From positions 1-22,735 of the forward strand of contig JAJZSA010000041.1 in assembly GCA_021822115.1 (NCBI GenBank): a stretch of 22,735 nt of DNA. The letters are read 5' to 3'. The notes below the pieces were generated by a model, which was not told where the DNA came from, made no database searches, and saw only the letters and a list, made by a program, of their open reading frames with translations. The DNA comes from Pseudomonadota bacterium. Lineage in GTDB: Bacteria; Pseudomonadota; Gammaproteobacteria; Burkholderiales; Gallionellaceae. Below are positions 14,112-22,617 of the stretch, in pieces (the first letter of the stretch is position 1; each line of letters begins with the position of its first letter). The position numbers were made by a program, and so were the translations under genes.

Positions 14112-16582
14112 ACCTACTGCGGTTGTCCCTTAATTTATTGCGCCGTGACTGGCGCGCCGGCGAATGGCGCGTGTTGTTGCTAGCCTTGGTGCTGGCCGTG
14201 GGTAGTCTGGCCACAGTTGGCCTGTTCGCTGACCGCGTGCGGCAGGCGCTGGCGCAACAGGCGGAGAGTCTGATCGGGGCCGACTTGCGCATCACTTCGA
14301 CGCGTCCCTTGCCGTTGGCCTACCGCCAACTGGCCGAGGCGCGCGGTTTGCAGGTGGTGCAGAGCCGCACGTTCCCGAGCATGGTGGCGCATGGCGAACG
14401 CGTGTTGTTGAGCGAGTTGCAGGCGGTGGAGGTGGGCTATCCCTTGCGCGGCAAGATAGAGATCGACGATGGCACGTTGCATGTGGCGCAGGCCATCCCG
14501 TCGCCGGGCACGGTGTGGGTGGATGAACGCCTGATGCGGCGGCTGGAGGTGCAAGTGGGCGACGAGGTGGGCATCGGCCTGCATCGGTTCAGGGTGGCGG
14601 CGCGCATCGTGAAGGACATCGACCAGTCCATCGGCTTCGCCAGTTTCGCGCCGCGCGTATTGATGAACGAAGTCGATCTGGCGGCGACCGGTCTGTTGCA
14701 GGAAGGCAGCCGCTTGTCGTATCGCTTGATGGTGGCGGGGGCGGCGAAACCGGTGGCGGCGTTGAAGCGCGAACTGGAAACGCGCCTGAGCGGCAACGAG
14801 AAGCTGGAGGATGTGCGCGATGCGCGGCCGGAGATCCGCACGGCATTGGAGCGCGCGGAGCATTTCCTCGGTCTGGCGGCGTTGACGGCGGCCATCCTGG
14901 CGGGCGCGGCGCTGGCCCTGGCGGCGCGCCGTTTCGTGGCACGCCATCTGGACAGTTGTGCGGTGATGCGCTGTCTGGGCGCGCAGCAGGGGCAGGTGTT
15001 GCGCTTGTTCCTGTATCAGTTCGTGTTGCTCGGCGTGCTGGCGGTGGTGCTGGGGAGTCTGCTGGGTTATGCGGTGCAGGCAGTGCTGGTGCAGAGCATC
15101 GCCAGCATGCGCGAGGCGGCGTTGCCGCTGCCGGGCATGTTGCCGCTGTGGCAGGCGGCGGTGAGCGGTTTTGCCTTGTTGCTGGGATTCGCTTTCCTGC
15201 CGCTGTTGCAGTTGCGCAAGGTGAGTCCGCTGCGCGTGCTGCGGCGTGAGCTGGGTGCGCCCGAAGCGAGCGGCTGGCTGGTGTATGGCGTGGCGACGGG
15301 GGTGTTGGCGGGCTTGTTCCTGTGGCATGCGGGTTCACTCAAGTTGGGTCTGGCGGTGTTGGGTGGACTGCTGGCAGGGCTGGTGCTGTTCGGCTGGCTG
15401 GCCTGGTTGCTGTTGCACGGATTGGCGCGCAATGTGTTCTTCCTGCGTTCGCAGTGGCGGCATGCGTTCAACAACCTGGCGCGTCATGGGCGCAGTGCGG
15501 CGGTGCAGATCGTGGCCTTGAGTCTGGGCGGCATGGCGCTGCTGGTGTTGACGCTGGTACGCGGCGACTTGTTGCAGGGCTGGCAGAGCAAGCTGCCGCC
15601 GGAGACGCCGAACCGTTTCGTGGTGAACATCCAGGCCGATCAACTGGCTGCGTTACAGGCGTTCTTCGAGCGGCAGGGATTACCGGTGCCGGAGATGCAG
15701 CCGATGGTGCGCGGGCGGCTGGTGGAGATCAACGGGCGCGCGATCAGTGGCGACAGTTATGCCGAGCCGCGTGCGCGGGCGTTGGTGGAGCGCGAGTTCA
15801 ATCTTTCTTATCTGCAACAGATGCCGGGCTGGAATGCTTTGGTGGCTGGGCATTGGTGGTTGCCGGATGCCAAGGGGGAGCTGTCGGTGGAAGAGGGCAT
15901 CGCCCAGACCTTGGGCATCCATCTGGGCGATACGCTGACGTATGACGTGGCGGGCAGCCGCTTCACGGCGCGGGTCAGCAATCTGCGCAAAGTGGAATGG
16001 GATTCGATGAAGGTGAACTTCTTCGTGATCGCTACGCCGGAACTGTTGCAGGATTTCCCGGCCAGCTATCTGGCCAGCTTCTATCTGCCGCCTGACAAGG
16101 TGCGGGCGGGGGATGAGCTGGCGCGCGAGTTCCCTAATCTGTTGCTGATCGATACCGGGGCGGTGATCGCCCAGGTGCGCGGCATTATGGATCAGATCGC
16201 GCAGACGGTGAGTGCGGTGTTCCTGTTCACCCTGTTCTCCGGGCTGGCGGTGCTGTATGCGGCCTTGCTCTCCACGCAGGACGAACGTAGTCAGGAAGCG
16301 GCCATCCTGCGCACGCTGGGGGCGGACAGTAGCTATCTGCGGCGGCTGCATCTGTCCGAGTTCGCCGTGCTGGGGGGCTTGAGCGGGCTGTTCGCGGCGG
16401 GCGGGGCGGTGTTGCTGGGTTGGGTGCTGGCGCGCTTCGTACTGGAGATCCCCGCGCGTTTCGATGCCATGGTCTGGCTGGTGGGCATCAGCGGCGGCAT
16501 CGCCATCGTGACGTTCTCCGGCTGGCTGGCGACGCGCCGTCTGTTGAGGCGCCCACCGTTGCGAATTCTCGCGGCGGATTAA
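14108..16582 (+). CDS. ybbP: FtsX-like ABC transporter permease YbbP
   Basis: The 824-residue inner-membrane permease is close in size to E. coli YbbP (about 804). A first span lies at about 20-40 ([19 protein letters not shown]), followed by a large periplasmic MacB-type domain (about 45-250). A first FtsX block with several spans follows (about 255-375, [21 protein letters not shown] onward), then extra spans (about 390-440 and 470-490), a second periplasmic domain, and a second FtsX block (about 700-815). It should work with YbbA. The GGAGGT before its ATG comes from the dispersed repeat that ends the DUF559 gene, so its translation signal appears remodelled. Frame and length look intact. 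Confidence 0.9.
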   Translation: MNLLRLSLNLLRRDWRAGEWRVLLLALVLAVGSLATVGLFADRVRQALAQQAESLIGADLRITSTRPLPLAYRQLAEARGLQVVQSRTFPSMVAHGERVLLSELQAVEVGYPLRGKIEIDDGTLHVAQAIPSPGTVWVDERLMRRLEVQVGDEVGIGLHRFRVAARIVKDIDQSIGFASFAPRVLMNEVDLAATGLLQEGSRLSYRLMVAGAAKPVAALKRELETRLSGNEKLEDVRDARPEIRTALERAEHFLGLAALTAAILAGAALALAARRFVARHLDSCAVMRCLGAQQGQVLRLFLYQFVLLGVLAVVLGSLLGYAVQAVLVQSIASMREAALPLPGMLPLWQAAVSGFALLLGFAFLPLLQLRKVSPLRVLRRELGAPEASGWLVYGVATGVLAGLFLWHAGSLKLGLAVLGGLLAGLVLFGWLAWLLLHGLARNVFFLRSQWRHAFNNLARHGRSAAVQIVALSLGGMALLVLTLVRGDLLQGWQSKLPPETPNRFVVNIQADQLAALQAFFERQGLPVPEMQPMVRGRLVEINGRAISGDSYAEPRARALVEREFNLSYLQQMPGWNALVAGHWWLPDAKGELSVEEGIAQTLGIHLGDTLTYDVAGSRFTARVSNLRKVEWDSMKVNFFVIATPELLQDFPASYLASFYLPPDKVRAGDELAREFPNLLLIDTGAVIAQVRGIMDQIAQTVSAVFLFTLFSGLAVLYAALLSTQDERSQEAAILRTLGADSSYLRRLHLSEFAVLGGLSGLFAAGGAVLLGWVLARFVLEIPARFDAMVWLVGISGGIAIVTFSGWLATRRLLRRPPLRILAAD

Positions 16583-16593
16583 TGGCTTGGCGC

Positions 16594-16621
16594 TTGACGT
16601 CGGGCATAAACCCCCTATAAT
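16594..16621 (+). promoter_or_regulatory. Sigma-70 promoter of the rpsF operon
   Basis: -35 TTGACG (16594-16599), a 16-base spacer and a perfect -10 TATAAT (16616-16621). This is the strongest promoter visible in the window. Transcription would start near 16628, leaving a leader of about 75 bases before rpsF. Confidence 0.85.
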
Positions 16622-16627
16622 GCACGG

Positions 16628-16703
16628 CTCCCTGAATGGGGAGTTTGTAACCTTGCTCCACCGCGCCGATGTGCCGGGGGGCTTCAATCCACAAGGAGAT
16701 GTA
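16628..16703 (+). promoter_or_regulatory. rpsF leader, candidate S6:S18 autoregulatory structure
   Basis: GCTCC (16654-16658) can pair with GGGGC near 16678-16682 with one G-U pair. This encloses a bulged ACCG and a GC-rich loop just before the ribosome-binding site AAGGAGAT (16693-16700). In several bacteria the S6:S18 complex represses its own operon by binding a leader motif with an unpaired CCG. The resemblance is by eye only. Confidence 0.35.
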
Positions 16704-17075
16704 ATGCGACACTACGAAATCGTATTTATCGTGCATCCCGATCAGAGCGAGCAAGTTCCCGCAATGATCGAGCGCTATCGCACGCTGGTGACCGGCAAGA
16801 ACGGTCTGATCCACCGTCTCGAAGACTGGGGCCGCCGTCAACTGGCTTACCCGATCCAGAAGATCCACAAGGCACATTACGTGCTGATGAACATCGAGTG
16901 CGACCAGGAGACCCTGGACGAACTGGAACATGCCTTCCGCTTCAACGACGCCGTGCTGCGTCACCTGACCATCAAGACCAAGGTTGCCGTGACTGCACCT
17001 TCCGTGATGATGAAGGAAGAGAAGTCGCGTTCGCTGACCGCTGAAGGTGCTGCTGCACCGGCAGCCGCAGCTTAA
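16704..17075 (+). CDS. rpsF: 30S ribosomal protein S6 (bS6)
   Basis: The 123-residue protein starts [20 protein letters not shown] and contains [21 protein letters not shown] and [11 protein letters not shown], all typical of bS6. It binds the 30S platform with bS18, encoded two genes downstream. ATG 16704 follows a strong AAGGAGAT; the longer frame from 16587 crosses the promoter and is rejected. The tail after about residue 100 is low-complexity and ends in Ala-rich AAAPAAAA rather than the Glu-rich tail that E. coli modifies through RimK. Confidence 0.97.
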   Translation: MRHYEIVFIVHPDQSEQVPAMIERYRTLVTGKNGLIHRLEDWGRRQLAYPIQKIHKAHYVLMNIECDQETLDELEHAFRFNDAVLRHLTIKTKVAVTAPSVMMKEEKSRSLTAEGAAAPAAAA

Positions 17076-17082
17076 GGCAGGT

Positions 17083-17379
17083 TTGAGCAGTAACCGTTGT
17101 GTGATCGACGGGGAAGTGAGCGAGTCGGAAGGCTTGCGTTACACCCCGGCAGGTTTGGCAAGAGTGGCGTTCAAGATACGCCACACTTCGATGCAACAGG
17201 AAGCAGGGATGCAGCGCCAGGTGCAGTGTGAGGTTCCGGCACTGGCACTGGGCGAAGCGGCGAAGCAGTCGAGCCACCTGCAACCCGGCCAGCAAGTGCG
17301 GGTCGAGGGTTTCCTGGCGCAGCGCAGCCTGAAAAGCGCGCAACTGGTTCTGCATGTAGACAACATCATTTTGAGATAG
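17083..17379 (+). CDS. priB: Primosomal replication protein N (PriB)
   Basis: The 98-residue OB-fold single-strand DNA-binding protein acts in PriA-dependent replication restart. The core GLARVAFKIRHTSMQQEAG and VQCEVPALALG, then QQVRVEGFLAQRSL and LVLHVDNIIL, follow E. coli PriB in order. The start is probably TTG 17083, with AAGG five bases upstream, giving MSSNRCVIDGEV aligned to the E. coli start. No ATG fits after the rpsF stop; GTG 17101 would remove the first strand. It sits between rpsF and rpsR, the standard order. Confidence 0.88.
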   Translation: MSSNRCVIDGEVSESEGLRYTPAGLARVAFKIRHTSMQQEAGMQRQVQCEVPALALGEAAKQSSHLQPGQQVRVEGFLAQRSLKSAQLVLHVDNIILR

Positions 17380-17388
17380 GAGCACAAC

Positions 17389-17658
17389 ATGGCTCGTGTA
17401 TTTAAGAAGAAGGACGACAAGAAGAACAGTTCTTCCCGTAACCTGTTCAAGCGTCGCAAGTTCTGCCGTTTCACCGCCGAGAAGATCGCGGAAGTGGATT
17501 ACAAGGACATCAACATCCTGAAGGAATTCATCACCGAGAACGGCAAGCTGATCCCGGCACGTATCACCGGCACCAAGGCCCGTTATCAGCGTCAACTGAG
17601 CGTTGCCGTGAAGCGCGCACGCTTCCTGGCGTTGCTGCCTTACACCGATTTGCACTAA
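17389..17658 (+). CDS. rpsR: 30S ribosomal protein S18 (bS18)
   Basis: The 89-residue protein contains [39 protein letters not shown] and [20 protein letters not shown] (signature regions of bS18, split here for brevity). It is slightly longer than the E. coli protein because of a Lys/Ser-rich N-terminus ([11 protein letters not shown]). The ATG follows AGGAG by about six bases and comes ten bases after priB. It assembles with bS6 on the 30S platform. Confidence 0.97.
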   Translation: MARVFKKKDDKKNSSSRNLFKRRKFCRFTAEKIAEVDYKDINILKEFITENGKLIPARITGTKARYQRQLSVAVKRARFLALLPYTDLH

Positions 17659-17668
17659 GGAGTAGATC

Positions 17669-18118
17669 ATGCAAGTGATTTTGATGGAAAAAGTGGTCAA
17701 CCTCGGCCAACTGGGCGATGTGGTCAAAGTGAAGAACGGTTTTGCCCGCAACTTCCTGATCCCGCAAGGCAAAGCGAAGCGTGCGACCGAAAGCAACGTG
17801 GCTGATTTCGCAGCCCGTCGTGCAGAACTGGAAGCGGCAGAAGCTGCCAAGCTGGTCGATGCGCAGGCACGCGGCGAGAAACTCAATGGTCTGACTCTGC
17901 AAATGGTGCAGAAGGCTGGTGTGGACGGCAAGCTGTTCGGCTCCGTCACCAACTCCGACATCGCGGCTGAACTGGTTGCACAAGGCCACAAGGTCGAGAA
18001 GAGCCAGGTTCGCATGCCGAACGGCCACCTCAAGATGATCGGCGATCATCCGGTGACCATCGCGCTGCATCCCGATGTGGTCGTGGACATCACCATCTCG
18101 GTGCTGGGCGAGCAGTAA
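17669..18118 (+). CDS. rplI: 50S ribosomal protein L9 (bL9)
   Basis: The 149-residue protein begins [19 protein letters not shown] and continues [16 protein letters not shown], the bL9 signature. A long connecting helix (about 45-75, [18 protein letters not shown]) links to the C-terminal rRNA-binding domain. Length matches E. coli (149). It follows rpsR by ten bases with AAGGAG as ribosome-binding site, and a strong terminator lies 25 bases after the stop. Confidence 0.97.
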   Translation: MQVILMEKVVNLGQLGDVVKVKNGFARNFLIPQGKAKRATESNVADFAARRAELEAAEAAKLVDAQARGEKLNGLTLQMVQKAGVDGKLFGSVTNSDIAAELVAQGHKVEKSQVRMPNGHLKMIGDHPVTIALHPDVVVDITISVLGEQ

Positions 18119-18143
18119 TCCCCGTACCGGAAGGTGTGACAGG

Positions 18144-18168
18144 AAAGGGCTGGCAACAGCCCTTTTTT
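18144..18168 (+). terminator. Intrinsic terminator of the rpsF-rplI operon
   Basis: AAAGGGCTG (18144-18152), loop GCAA, CAGCCCTTT (18157-18165), continuing into a run of six T. The perfect 9-base stem with a U tract is a textbook terminator. Confidence 0.9.
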
Positions 18169-18216
18169 GTTTTCTGAAGCGTGTAAAATCTCCCTCCCGT
18201 AACCAGTCGTCGTGCC

Positions 18217-19623
18217 ATGCAGAACTTTTCCGCACCCGTCGCAGACCCTCAACTCGAAGCATTGAAACTGCCGCCCCATTCGGTGGAGGCGGAGCAGTCG
18301 GTGCTCGGCGGCATCCTGCTCGATACCAGTGCCTGGGATAAGGTCACCGACCTGTTGAGCGAGACGGATTTCTACCGCGCCGAACATCGCACCATCTGGC
18401 GCCATATCGGTCGCTTGAACGAACAGGCGAAGCCGGTCGATGTCATTACGCTGACCGAATCGCTGGAAAGCGCGGGTGAACTGGATAAGGCGGGCGGCAT
18501 GGCCTATCTGGGGTCGCTGGCGAACAACGTGCCGTCGGCGGCCAATATCCGCCGTTACGCTGAGATCGTGCGCGAGCGCGCAGTGATGCGTAAGCTGGTC
18601 GAAGTGGGTAACGATATCGCGGCCAGCGCCTACAGCCCGGGCGGACGCGATGCGGGCCAGTTGCTGGACGAGGCCGAAAGTCGCGTGATGCAGATTTCGG
18701 AAGAGGGGGAGCGCGGCAAGAAGGGCTTCATCCCCATCCCGCCGTTGCTCACCGAGGTGGTGGAGCGCATCGAGAGTCTTTACGGGCGCGAGGATGCCAG
18801 CGAAGTGACCGGTACGGCGACCGGTTTCGTCGATCTGGATCGCATGACCTCCGGCCTGCAACCAGGCGATCTCATCATCGTGGCGGGGCGTCCCAGTATG
18901 GGTAAGACCGCGTTCTCCATCAACATCGCGGAGAACGTCGCGCTGGAGGGCAAGCCGGTCGCCATCTTCAGTATGGAAATGGGTGGCGCGCAATTGGCGA
19001 TGCGTATGATCGGTTCGGTCGGTCGCCTCAATCAGCACAGCCTGCGTACCGGTCGTCTGGAGGATGAAGACTGGTCACGCATGACACATGCCTTGGGCTT
19101 GCTCAATGATGCGCCCATCTTCATTGACGAGACGCCGGGCCTGAATGCGTTGGAGTTGCGCTCGCGTGCGCGACGCCTGCATCGCCAAAACGACGGTCTC
19201 GGTCTGGTGGTCATCGACTATTTGCAACTGATGTCTTCGCCGGCCGGCAAGGCTAGCGAGAACCGCGCGACCGAGATCTCCGAGATCTCGCGTTCGTTGA
19301 AGTCGCTGGCGAAAGAGCTGCATGTGCCGGTGATCGCGTTGTCGCAGTTGAACCGCAGTCTGGAGCAACGACCCAACAAGCGTCCGGTGATGTCCGACCT
19401 GCGCGAGTCCGGTGCTATCGAGCAGGATGCCGACTTGATCCTGTTCATCTATCGCGATCAGGTCTACAACCCTGATTCGCCGGACAAGGGCAAGGCCGAG
19501 ATCATCATCGGCAAACAGCGTAACGGTCCGATCGGTACGGTGGGCTTGGCGTTCAGAGGCGAATTCACCCGCTTTGAAAATCTGGCACACGGCGATAGTT
19601 TTTCCGGGATGGGCGGAGACTAA
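18217..19623 (+). CDS. dnaB: Replicative DNA helicase DnaB
   Basis: The 468-residue hexameric helicase unwinds DNA at the fork. The N-terminal domain opens with LPPHSVEAEQSVLGGILLD (18-36). The RecA-like C-terminal domain has Walker A GRPSMGKT (224-231, Lys230), FSMEMGGAQLAMRM, Walker B region GLVVIDYLQLM, then VIALSQLNRSLEQR and SDLRESGAIEQDADLI. No intein or insertion is seen and the length matches E. coli (471). The ATG at 18217 has only a weak ribosome-binding site. TAAAAT at 18184-18189 may be its -10. It follows the terminated ribosomal operon, the common order, and has its own terminator. Confidence 0.97.
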   Translation: MQNFSAPVADPQLEALKLPPHSVEAEQSVLGGILLDTSAWDKVTDLLSETDFYRAEHRTIWRHIGRLNEQAKPVDVITLTESLESAGELDKAGGMAYLGSLANNVPSAANIRRYAEIVRERAVMRKLVEVGNDIAASAYSPGGRDAGQLLDEAESRVMQISEEGERGKKGFIPIPPLLTEVVERIESLYGREDASEVTGTATGFVDLDRMTSGLQPGDLIIVAGRPSMGKTAFSINIAENVALEGKPVAIFSMEMGGAQLAMRMIGSVGRLNQHSLRTGRLEDEDWSRMTHALGLLNDAPIFIDETPGLNALELRSRARRLHRQNDGLGLVVIDYLQLMSSPAGKASENRATEISEISRSLKSLAKELHVPVIALSQLNRSLEQRPNKRPVMSDLRESGAIEQDADLILFIYRDQVYNPDSPDKGKAEIIIGKQRNGPIGTVGLAFRGEFTRFENLAHGDSFSGMGGD

Positions 19624-19641
19624 TTTTTTCTGCATTGCCAT

Positions 19642-19675
19642 ACTTCAAACGAAGCGCGAGTTGTTTGAAGTTTTT
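19642..19675 (+). terminator. Intrinsic terminator after dnaB
   Basis: ACTTCAAAC (19642-19650) and GTTTGAAGT (19663-19671) form a 9-base stem with a 12-base loop, followed by T residues to 19675. It lies 18 bases after the dnaB stop. Confidence 0.8.
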
Positions 19676-19709
19676 CTGTGAGAAATTCGGATTTTTTCAA
19701 TAAATCTGC

Positions 19710-19737
19710 TTGCGTGGTTTAACCGTTCGGTTACAAT
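19710..19737 (+). promoter_or_regulatory. Promoter of tRNA-Val
   Basis: -35 TTGCGT (19710-19715), a 16-base spacer, -10 TACAAT (19732-19737), with start predicted a few bases before the tRNA at 19752. A GC-rich GCGCG discriminator follows, typical of stringently controlled stable-RNA promoters. Confidence 0.65.
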
Positions 19738-19751
19738 GCGCGTCCTTTTAC

Positions 19752-19828
19752 AGGCGCGTAGCTCAGCTGGTTAGAGCACCACCTTGACATGGTGGGGGTC
19801 GTTGGTTCGAGTCCAATCGCGCCTACCA
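19752..19828 (+). tRNA. tRNA-Val (anticodon GAC)
   Basis: A 77-base cloverleaf. The acceptor arms AGGCGCG (19752-19758) and CGCGCCT (19818-19824) pair fully, followed by ACCA with encoded CCA. The D-arm segment GCTCAGCTGGTTAGAGC, the anticodon stem CCACC/GGTGG with loop TTGACAT (anticodon GAC), and the T-arm GGTTCGAGTCC are all present. It reads GUC and GUU valine codons. Confidence 0.96.
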
Positions 19829-19836
19829 ACACAATA

Positions 19837-19874
19837 CAAACGGGACAGGCTTTCAGTCTGTCCCGTTTGTTTTT
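19837..19874 (+). terminator. Intrinsic terminator of tRNA-Val
   Basis: CAAACGGGACAG (19837-19848) and CTGTCCCGTTTG (19858-19869) form a perfect 12-base stem with a 9-base loop, followed by five T. It begins eight bases after the CCA end. Confidence 0.92.
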
Positions 19875-19949
19875 CATGATCTGCGCCGCCGGTCTTGGTA
19901 CGCAAGGTATCGGTGTCCGCTGTGCGGCGCATGGATCGATGACTTGCGC

Positions 19950-19993
19950 TATACTGCGCGCCCTGTGGCGCAAGGGCGCTGAATGCATAACAA
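19950..19993 (+). promoter_or_regulatory. Candidate thrS promoter and leader
   Basis: A -10-like TATACT lies at 19950-19955 with no clear -35. If used, transcription starts near 19962 and gives a leader of about 75 bases. GCGCCC (19958-19963) and GGGCGC (19974-19979) can form a first hairpin before the terminator-like one at 19994. The stretch 19875-19949 shows no gene. Confidence 0.45.
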
Positions 19994-20022
19994 AAGTGCG
20001 GCGGTGGCCGCACTTGTTTTTT
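19994..20022 (+). terminator. Terminator-like hairpin in the thrS leader (possible attenuator)
   Basis: AAGTGCGGC (19994-20002), loop GGTG, GCCGCACTT (20007-20015), then G and six T. The perfect 9-base stem plus U run has every feature of an intrinsic terminator, yet it ends only 14 bases before the thrS start codon and lies after the most likely thrS promoter. That position suggests regulated read-through, or that thrS depends on transcription escaping it. Confidence 0.7.
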
Positions 20023-20036
20023 CTGAGTGGATCGAG

Positions 20037-21950
20037 ATGCCTGTCATTACTTTACCTGATGGTTCGCAACGTACATTCGATGGTCCGGTGACCGTGGCCG
20101 AAGTCGCACAGAGCATAGGCGCCGGTCTGGCGCGTGCGGCGTTGGCAGGCAAGGTCGATGGCGCGCTGGTCGATACTTCGTTCCGTATCGATGACGATGC
20201 GCAACTGGCGATCATCACCGACAAGGATGCGGATGGCATCGATCTGATCCGCCATTCCACCGCCCACCTGCTGGCCTATGCGGTGAAGGAGTTGTTCCCC
20301 GAGGCGCAGGTGACCATCGGCCCGGTGATCGAGAACGGTTTCTACTACGATTTCTCCTATTCGCGGCCGTTCACGCCGGAAGATCTGGCAGCCATCGAGA
20401 AGCGCATGGCGGAGCTGGCCAAGCTGGATCTGCCGGTGACGCGCCGTGTGTTGCCGCGCGACGAAGCGGTGTCCTATTTCAAGCATATCGGCGAGCACTA
20501 CAAGGCGGAGATCATCGCTTCCATCCCGGCCGACCAGGATGTGTCGCTGTACAGTGAAGGCGAGTTCACCGATTTGTGTCGCGGACCGCACGTGCCGTCC
20601 ACCGGCAAGCTGAAAGCTTTCAAGTTGATGAAGGTGGCTGGCGCCTACTGGCGCGGTGACTCGAAGAACGAGATGCTGCAGCGTATCTACGGTACGGCTT
20701 GGGCGAACAAGGCGGATCTGGATGCCTACCTGACGCGCCTGGAAGAGGCGGAGAAGCGCGACCATCGCAAGCTCGGCAAGCAACTGGAATTGTTCCATAT
20801 GCAGGACGAGGCACCGGGCATGGTGTTCTGGCATCCCAATGGTTGGGTGATCTGGCAGCAGGTCGAACAATACATGCGCCGCAAGTTCATCGAATACGGC
20901 TATCAGGAAGTACGCACGCCGACCATGATGGATCGGGCGCTGTGGGAGAAGTCCGGGCACTGGGAGAACTATCGCGAGAACATGTTCACCACCTCTTCGG
21001 AGAACCGCGACTATGCGGTGAAGCCGATGAACTGCCCGGGTCATGTGCAGATATTCAATAGTTCGCTGCATAGCTATCGCGACCTGCCGCTGCGCCTGGC
21101 CGAGTTCGGTTCCTGTCATCGCAACGAGCCCTCCGGCTCGCTGCATGGCTTGATGCGTGTGCGCGGCTTCACCCAGGATGATGCGCACATCTTCTGCACC
21201 GAAGCGCAGGTGGAATCCGAGGTGGCCGATTTCATCGTGATGCTGCAGAAGGTCTATGCTGATTTTGGTTTTAGCGATGTGCTGGTCAAGCTGTCTACCC
21301 GGCCGGTCAAGCGCGTGGGTTCGGACGAGACTTGGGATCGTGCAGAAGCTGCCTTGGCTGCGGCGCTCAAGCAGAACGGATTGGCGTTCGATCTGCAGCC
21401 CGGCGAGGGGGCCTTTTATGGCCCGAAGATCGAGTTCACGCTGAAAGATAGCATCGGCCGTCTGTGGCAATGCGGCACCATCCAGCTCGACTTCAACCTG
21501 CCGGTGCGTCTGGGGGCGGAATTCGTGGATGAGGACAATGGTCGCAAGGCGCCAGTGATGCTGCATCGCGCCATCGTCGGTTCCATGGAGCGCTTCATCG
21601 GCATTCTGATCGAGCACTACGCCGGCGCCTTCCCCTTGTGGCTGGCGCCGATGCAGGCCGTGGTGATGAATATCTCCCAGGCGCAGGAGTCTTATGCGCA
21701 AGAAGTGGTGGATAGAATGCGCGCCGCCGGCTTGCGTGTGCAGTCGGATTTGCGCAATGAGAAGATTACTTATAAAATACGCGAACATAGCTTGCAGAAG
21801 CTGCCTTACCAGTTGATCGTGGGCGATAAGGAGATGGCTGCAGGACTGGTTGCCGTGCGGACCCGCCAAGGTGAAGACCTCGGGCAGATGTCGGTAGAGG
21901 CGCTGATCGAGCGTTTCAATACCGAGCTGCATGCGGGAAGCGCGGTTTAA
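20037..21950 (+). CDS. thrS: Threonyl-tRNA synthetase
   Basis: The 637-residue class II synthetase charges tRNA-Thr (E. coli 642). The N-terminal TGS domain starts [13 protein letters not shown]. The editing domain has H73-STA-H77 and IENGFYYDF. Catalytic motif 2 is in [16 protein letters not shown] and motif 3 in [15 protein letters not shown]. The zinc ligands Cys in MNCPGH, His in TQDDAHIF and His in VMLHRAI are present. The C-terminal anticodon-binding domain ends near QGEDLGQM. The frame stays open 18 codons upstream to ATG 19983, but E. coli-like MPVITLPDG begins at 20037. infC follows 21 bases later, the standard order. Confidence 0.97.
   Translation: MPVITLPDGSQRTFDGPVTVAEVAQSIGAGLARAALAGKVDGALVDTSFRIDDDAQLAIITDKDADGIDLIRHSTAHLLAYAVKELFPEAQVTIGPVIENGFYYDFSYSRPFTPEDLAAIEKRMAELAKLDLPVTRRVLPRDEAVSYFKHIGEHYKAEIIASIPADQDVSLYSEGEFTDLCRGPHVPSTGKLKAFKLMKVAGAYWRGDSKNEMLQRIYGTAWANKADLDAYLTRLEEAEKRDHRKLGKQLELFHMQDEAPGMVFWHPNGWVIWQQVEQYMRRKFIEYGYQEVRTPTMMDRALWEKSGHWENYRENMFTTSSENRDYAVKPMNCPGHVQIFNSSLHSYRDLPLRLAEFGSCHRNEPSGSLHGLMRVRGFTQDDAHIFCTEAQVESEVADFIVMLQKVYADFGFSDVLVKLSTRPVKRVGSDETWDRAEAALAAALKQNGLAFDLQPGEGAFYGPKIEFTLKDSIGRLWQCGTIQLDFNLPVRLGAEFVDEDNGRKAPVMLHRAIVGSMERFIGILIEHYAGAFPLWLAPMQAVVMNISQAQESYAQEVVDRMRAAGLRVQSDLRNEKITYKIREHSLQKLPYQLIVGDKEMAAGLVAVRTRQGEDLGQMSVEALIERFNTELHAGSAV
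21750..21778 (+). promoter_or_regulatory. Candidate internal promoter for infC-rpmI inside thrS
   Basis: TTGCGC (21750-21755), a 17-base spacer and TAAAAT (21773-21778) lie near the 3' end of thrS. The -10 area is strikingly AT-rich for this genome and includes the rare Ile codon ATA. In E. coli infC is also transcribed from promoters inside thrS. The -35 is weak. Confidence 0.35.
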
Positions 21951-21971
21951 TTTTTTAATGGAGAAATTGCA

Positions 21972-22490
21972 ATAGCACAAGATAAGTCGCAGCGTCTGAA
22001 TGAGCAGATAACAGCACCCAAGGTGCGACTCATTGACGCGGAAGGAGAGCAGGCTGGCATCGTCGCGATTGCGGAAGCATTGCGAATGGCAGATGAGGCA
22101 GAACTGGATCTGGTCGAGATCGCACCTTTGGCGGAACCGCCGGTGTGTCGGATCATGGATTACGGCAAGTTCAAGTATGCCGAAAGCAAGAAACAGCACG
22201 AAGCCAAGCTCAAGCAGAAGCAGGTGCAGGTCAAGGAGATCAAGTTCCGCCCCGGTACCGACGAGGGTGACTACAACATCAAATTGCGCAACCTGATTCG
22301 CTTCCTGTCCGATGGCGACAAGGTCAAGGTGACTTTGCGTTTTCGTGGTCGCGAGATGGCGCACCAAGAGATCGGTATGCGGCTGATCGAGCGCATCAAA
22401 GCCGATCTGGATGAGCATGGCACTGTCGAACAGTTCCCCAAGATGGAAGGTCGTCAGATGGTCATGGTGATCGGGCCGAAGAAGAAATAG
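21972..22490 (+). CDS. infC: Translation initiation factor IF-3
   Basis: The 172-residue IF-3 binds the 30S subunit, blocks 50S joining and checks start codons. N-domain segments are [29 protein letters not shown] and [10 protein letters not shown]. The linker is Lys/Gln-rich, and the C-domain has [31 protein letters not shown] and [13 protein letters not shown]. No ATG, GTG or TTG is available between the in-frame thrS stop (21948) and GTG 22023, which would cut into the N-domain. ATA 21972 lies eight bases after GGAG (21960-21963) and gives (I/M)[15 protein letters not shown] 21966 is the alternative but is only two bases from the GGAG. Rare starts are the rule for infC and underlie its autoregulation. 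Confidence 0.95.
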   Translation: MAQDKSQRLNEQITAPKVRLIDAEGEQAGIVAIAEALRMADEAELDLVEIAPLAEPPVCRIMDYGKFKYAESKKQHEAKLKQKQVQVKEIKFRPGTDEGDYNIKLRNLIRFLSDGDKVKVTLRFRGREMAHQEIGMRLIERIKADLDEHGTVEQFPKMEGRQMVMVIGPKKK

Positions 22491-22617
22491 TTTTACGTCG
22501 TGACGGAGCAAGGGGCTGCCGTGACGATGGTAGTTTGAAGTGCCCCAGACAAGTGATTTCGGGTCTGCAAGTGTCCTGTAAGGGACCTCCCGGTGTCATA
22601 AAATAAACGGAGTCGTT
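22491..22617 (+). promoter_or_regulatory. infC-rpmI spacer, candidate L20 control region
   Basis: There is no gene in these 127 bases. Several short complementary segments are present: GGGGC (about 22512) with GCCCC (about 22542), CAGAC with GTCTG (about 22546-22566), and GTCC with GGAC (about 22573-22586). In E. coli the leader ahead of rpmI-rplT forms a structure bound by L20 to repress both genes. A folded leader here is plausible, but no specific match was established. Confidence 0.35.

Noticed and set aside
19983..20036. An 18-residue N-terminal extension of ThrS
   Set aside because: It spans a terminator hairpin, and the family N-terminus MPVITLPDG begins at 20037. Kept only as a possible regulatory leader frame.
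20052..22511. An 819-codon minus-strand open frame opposite thrS and infC
   Set aside because: It is antisense to two clear conserved genes, has no family motifs and a His/Leu/Gln-rich composition typical of the complement of GC-rich codons.
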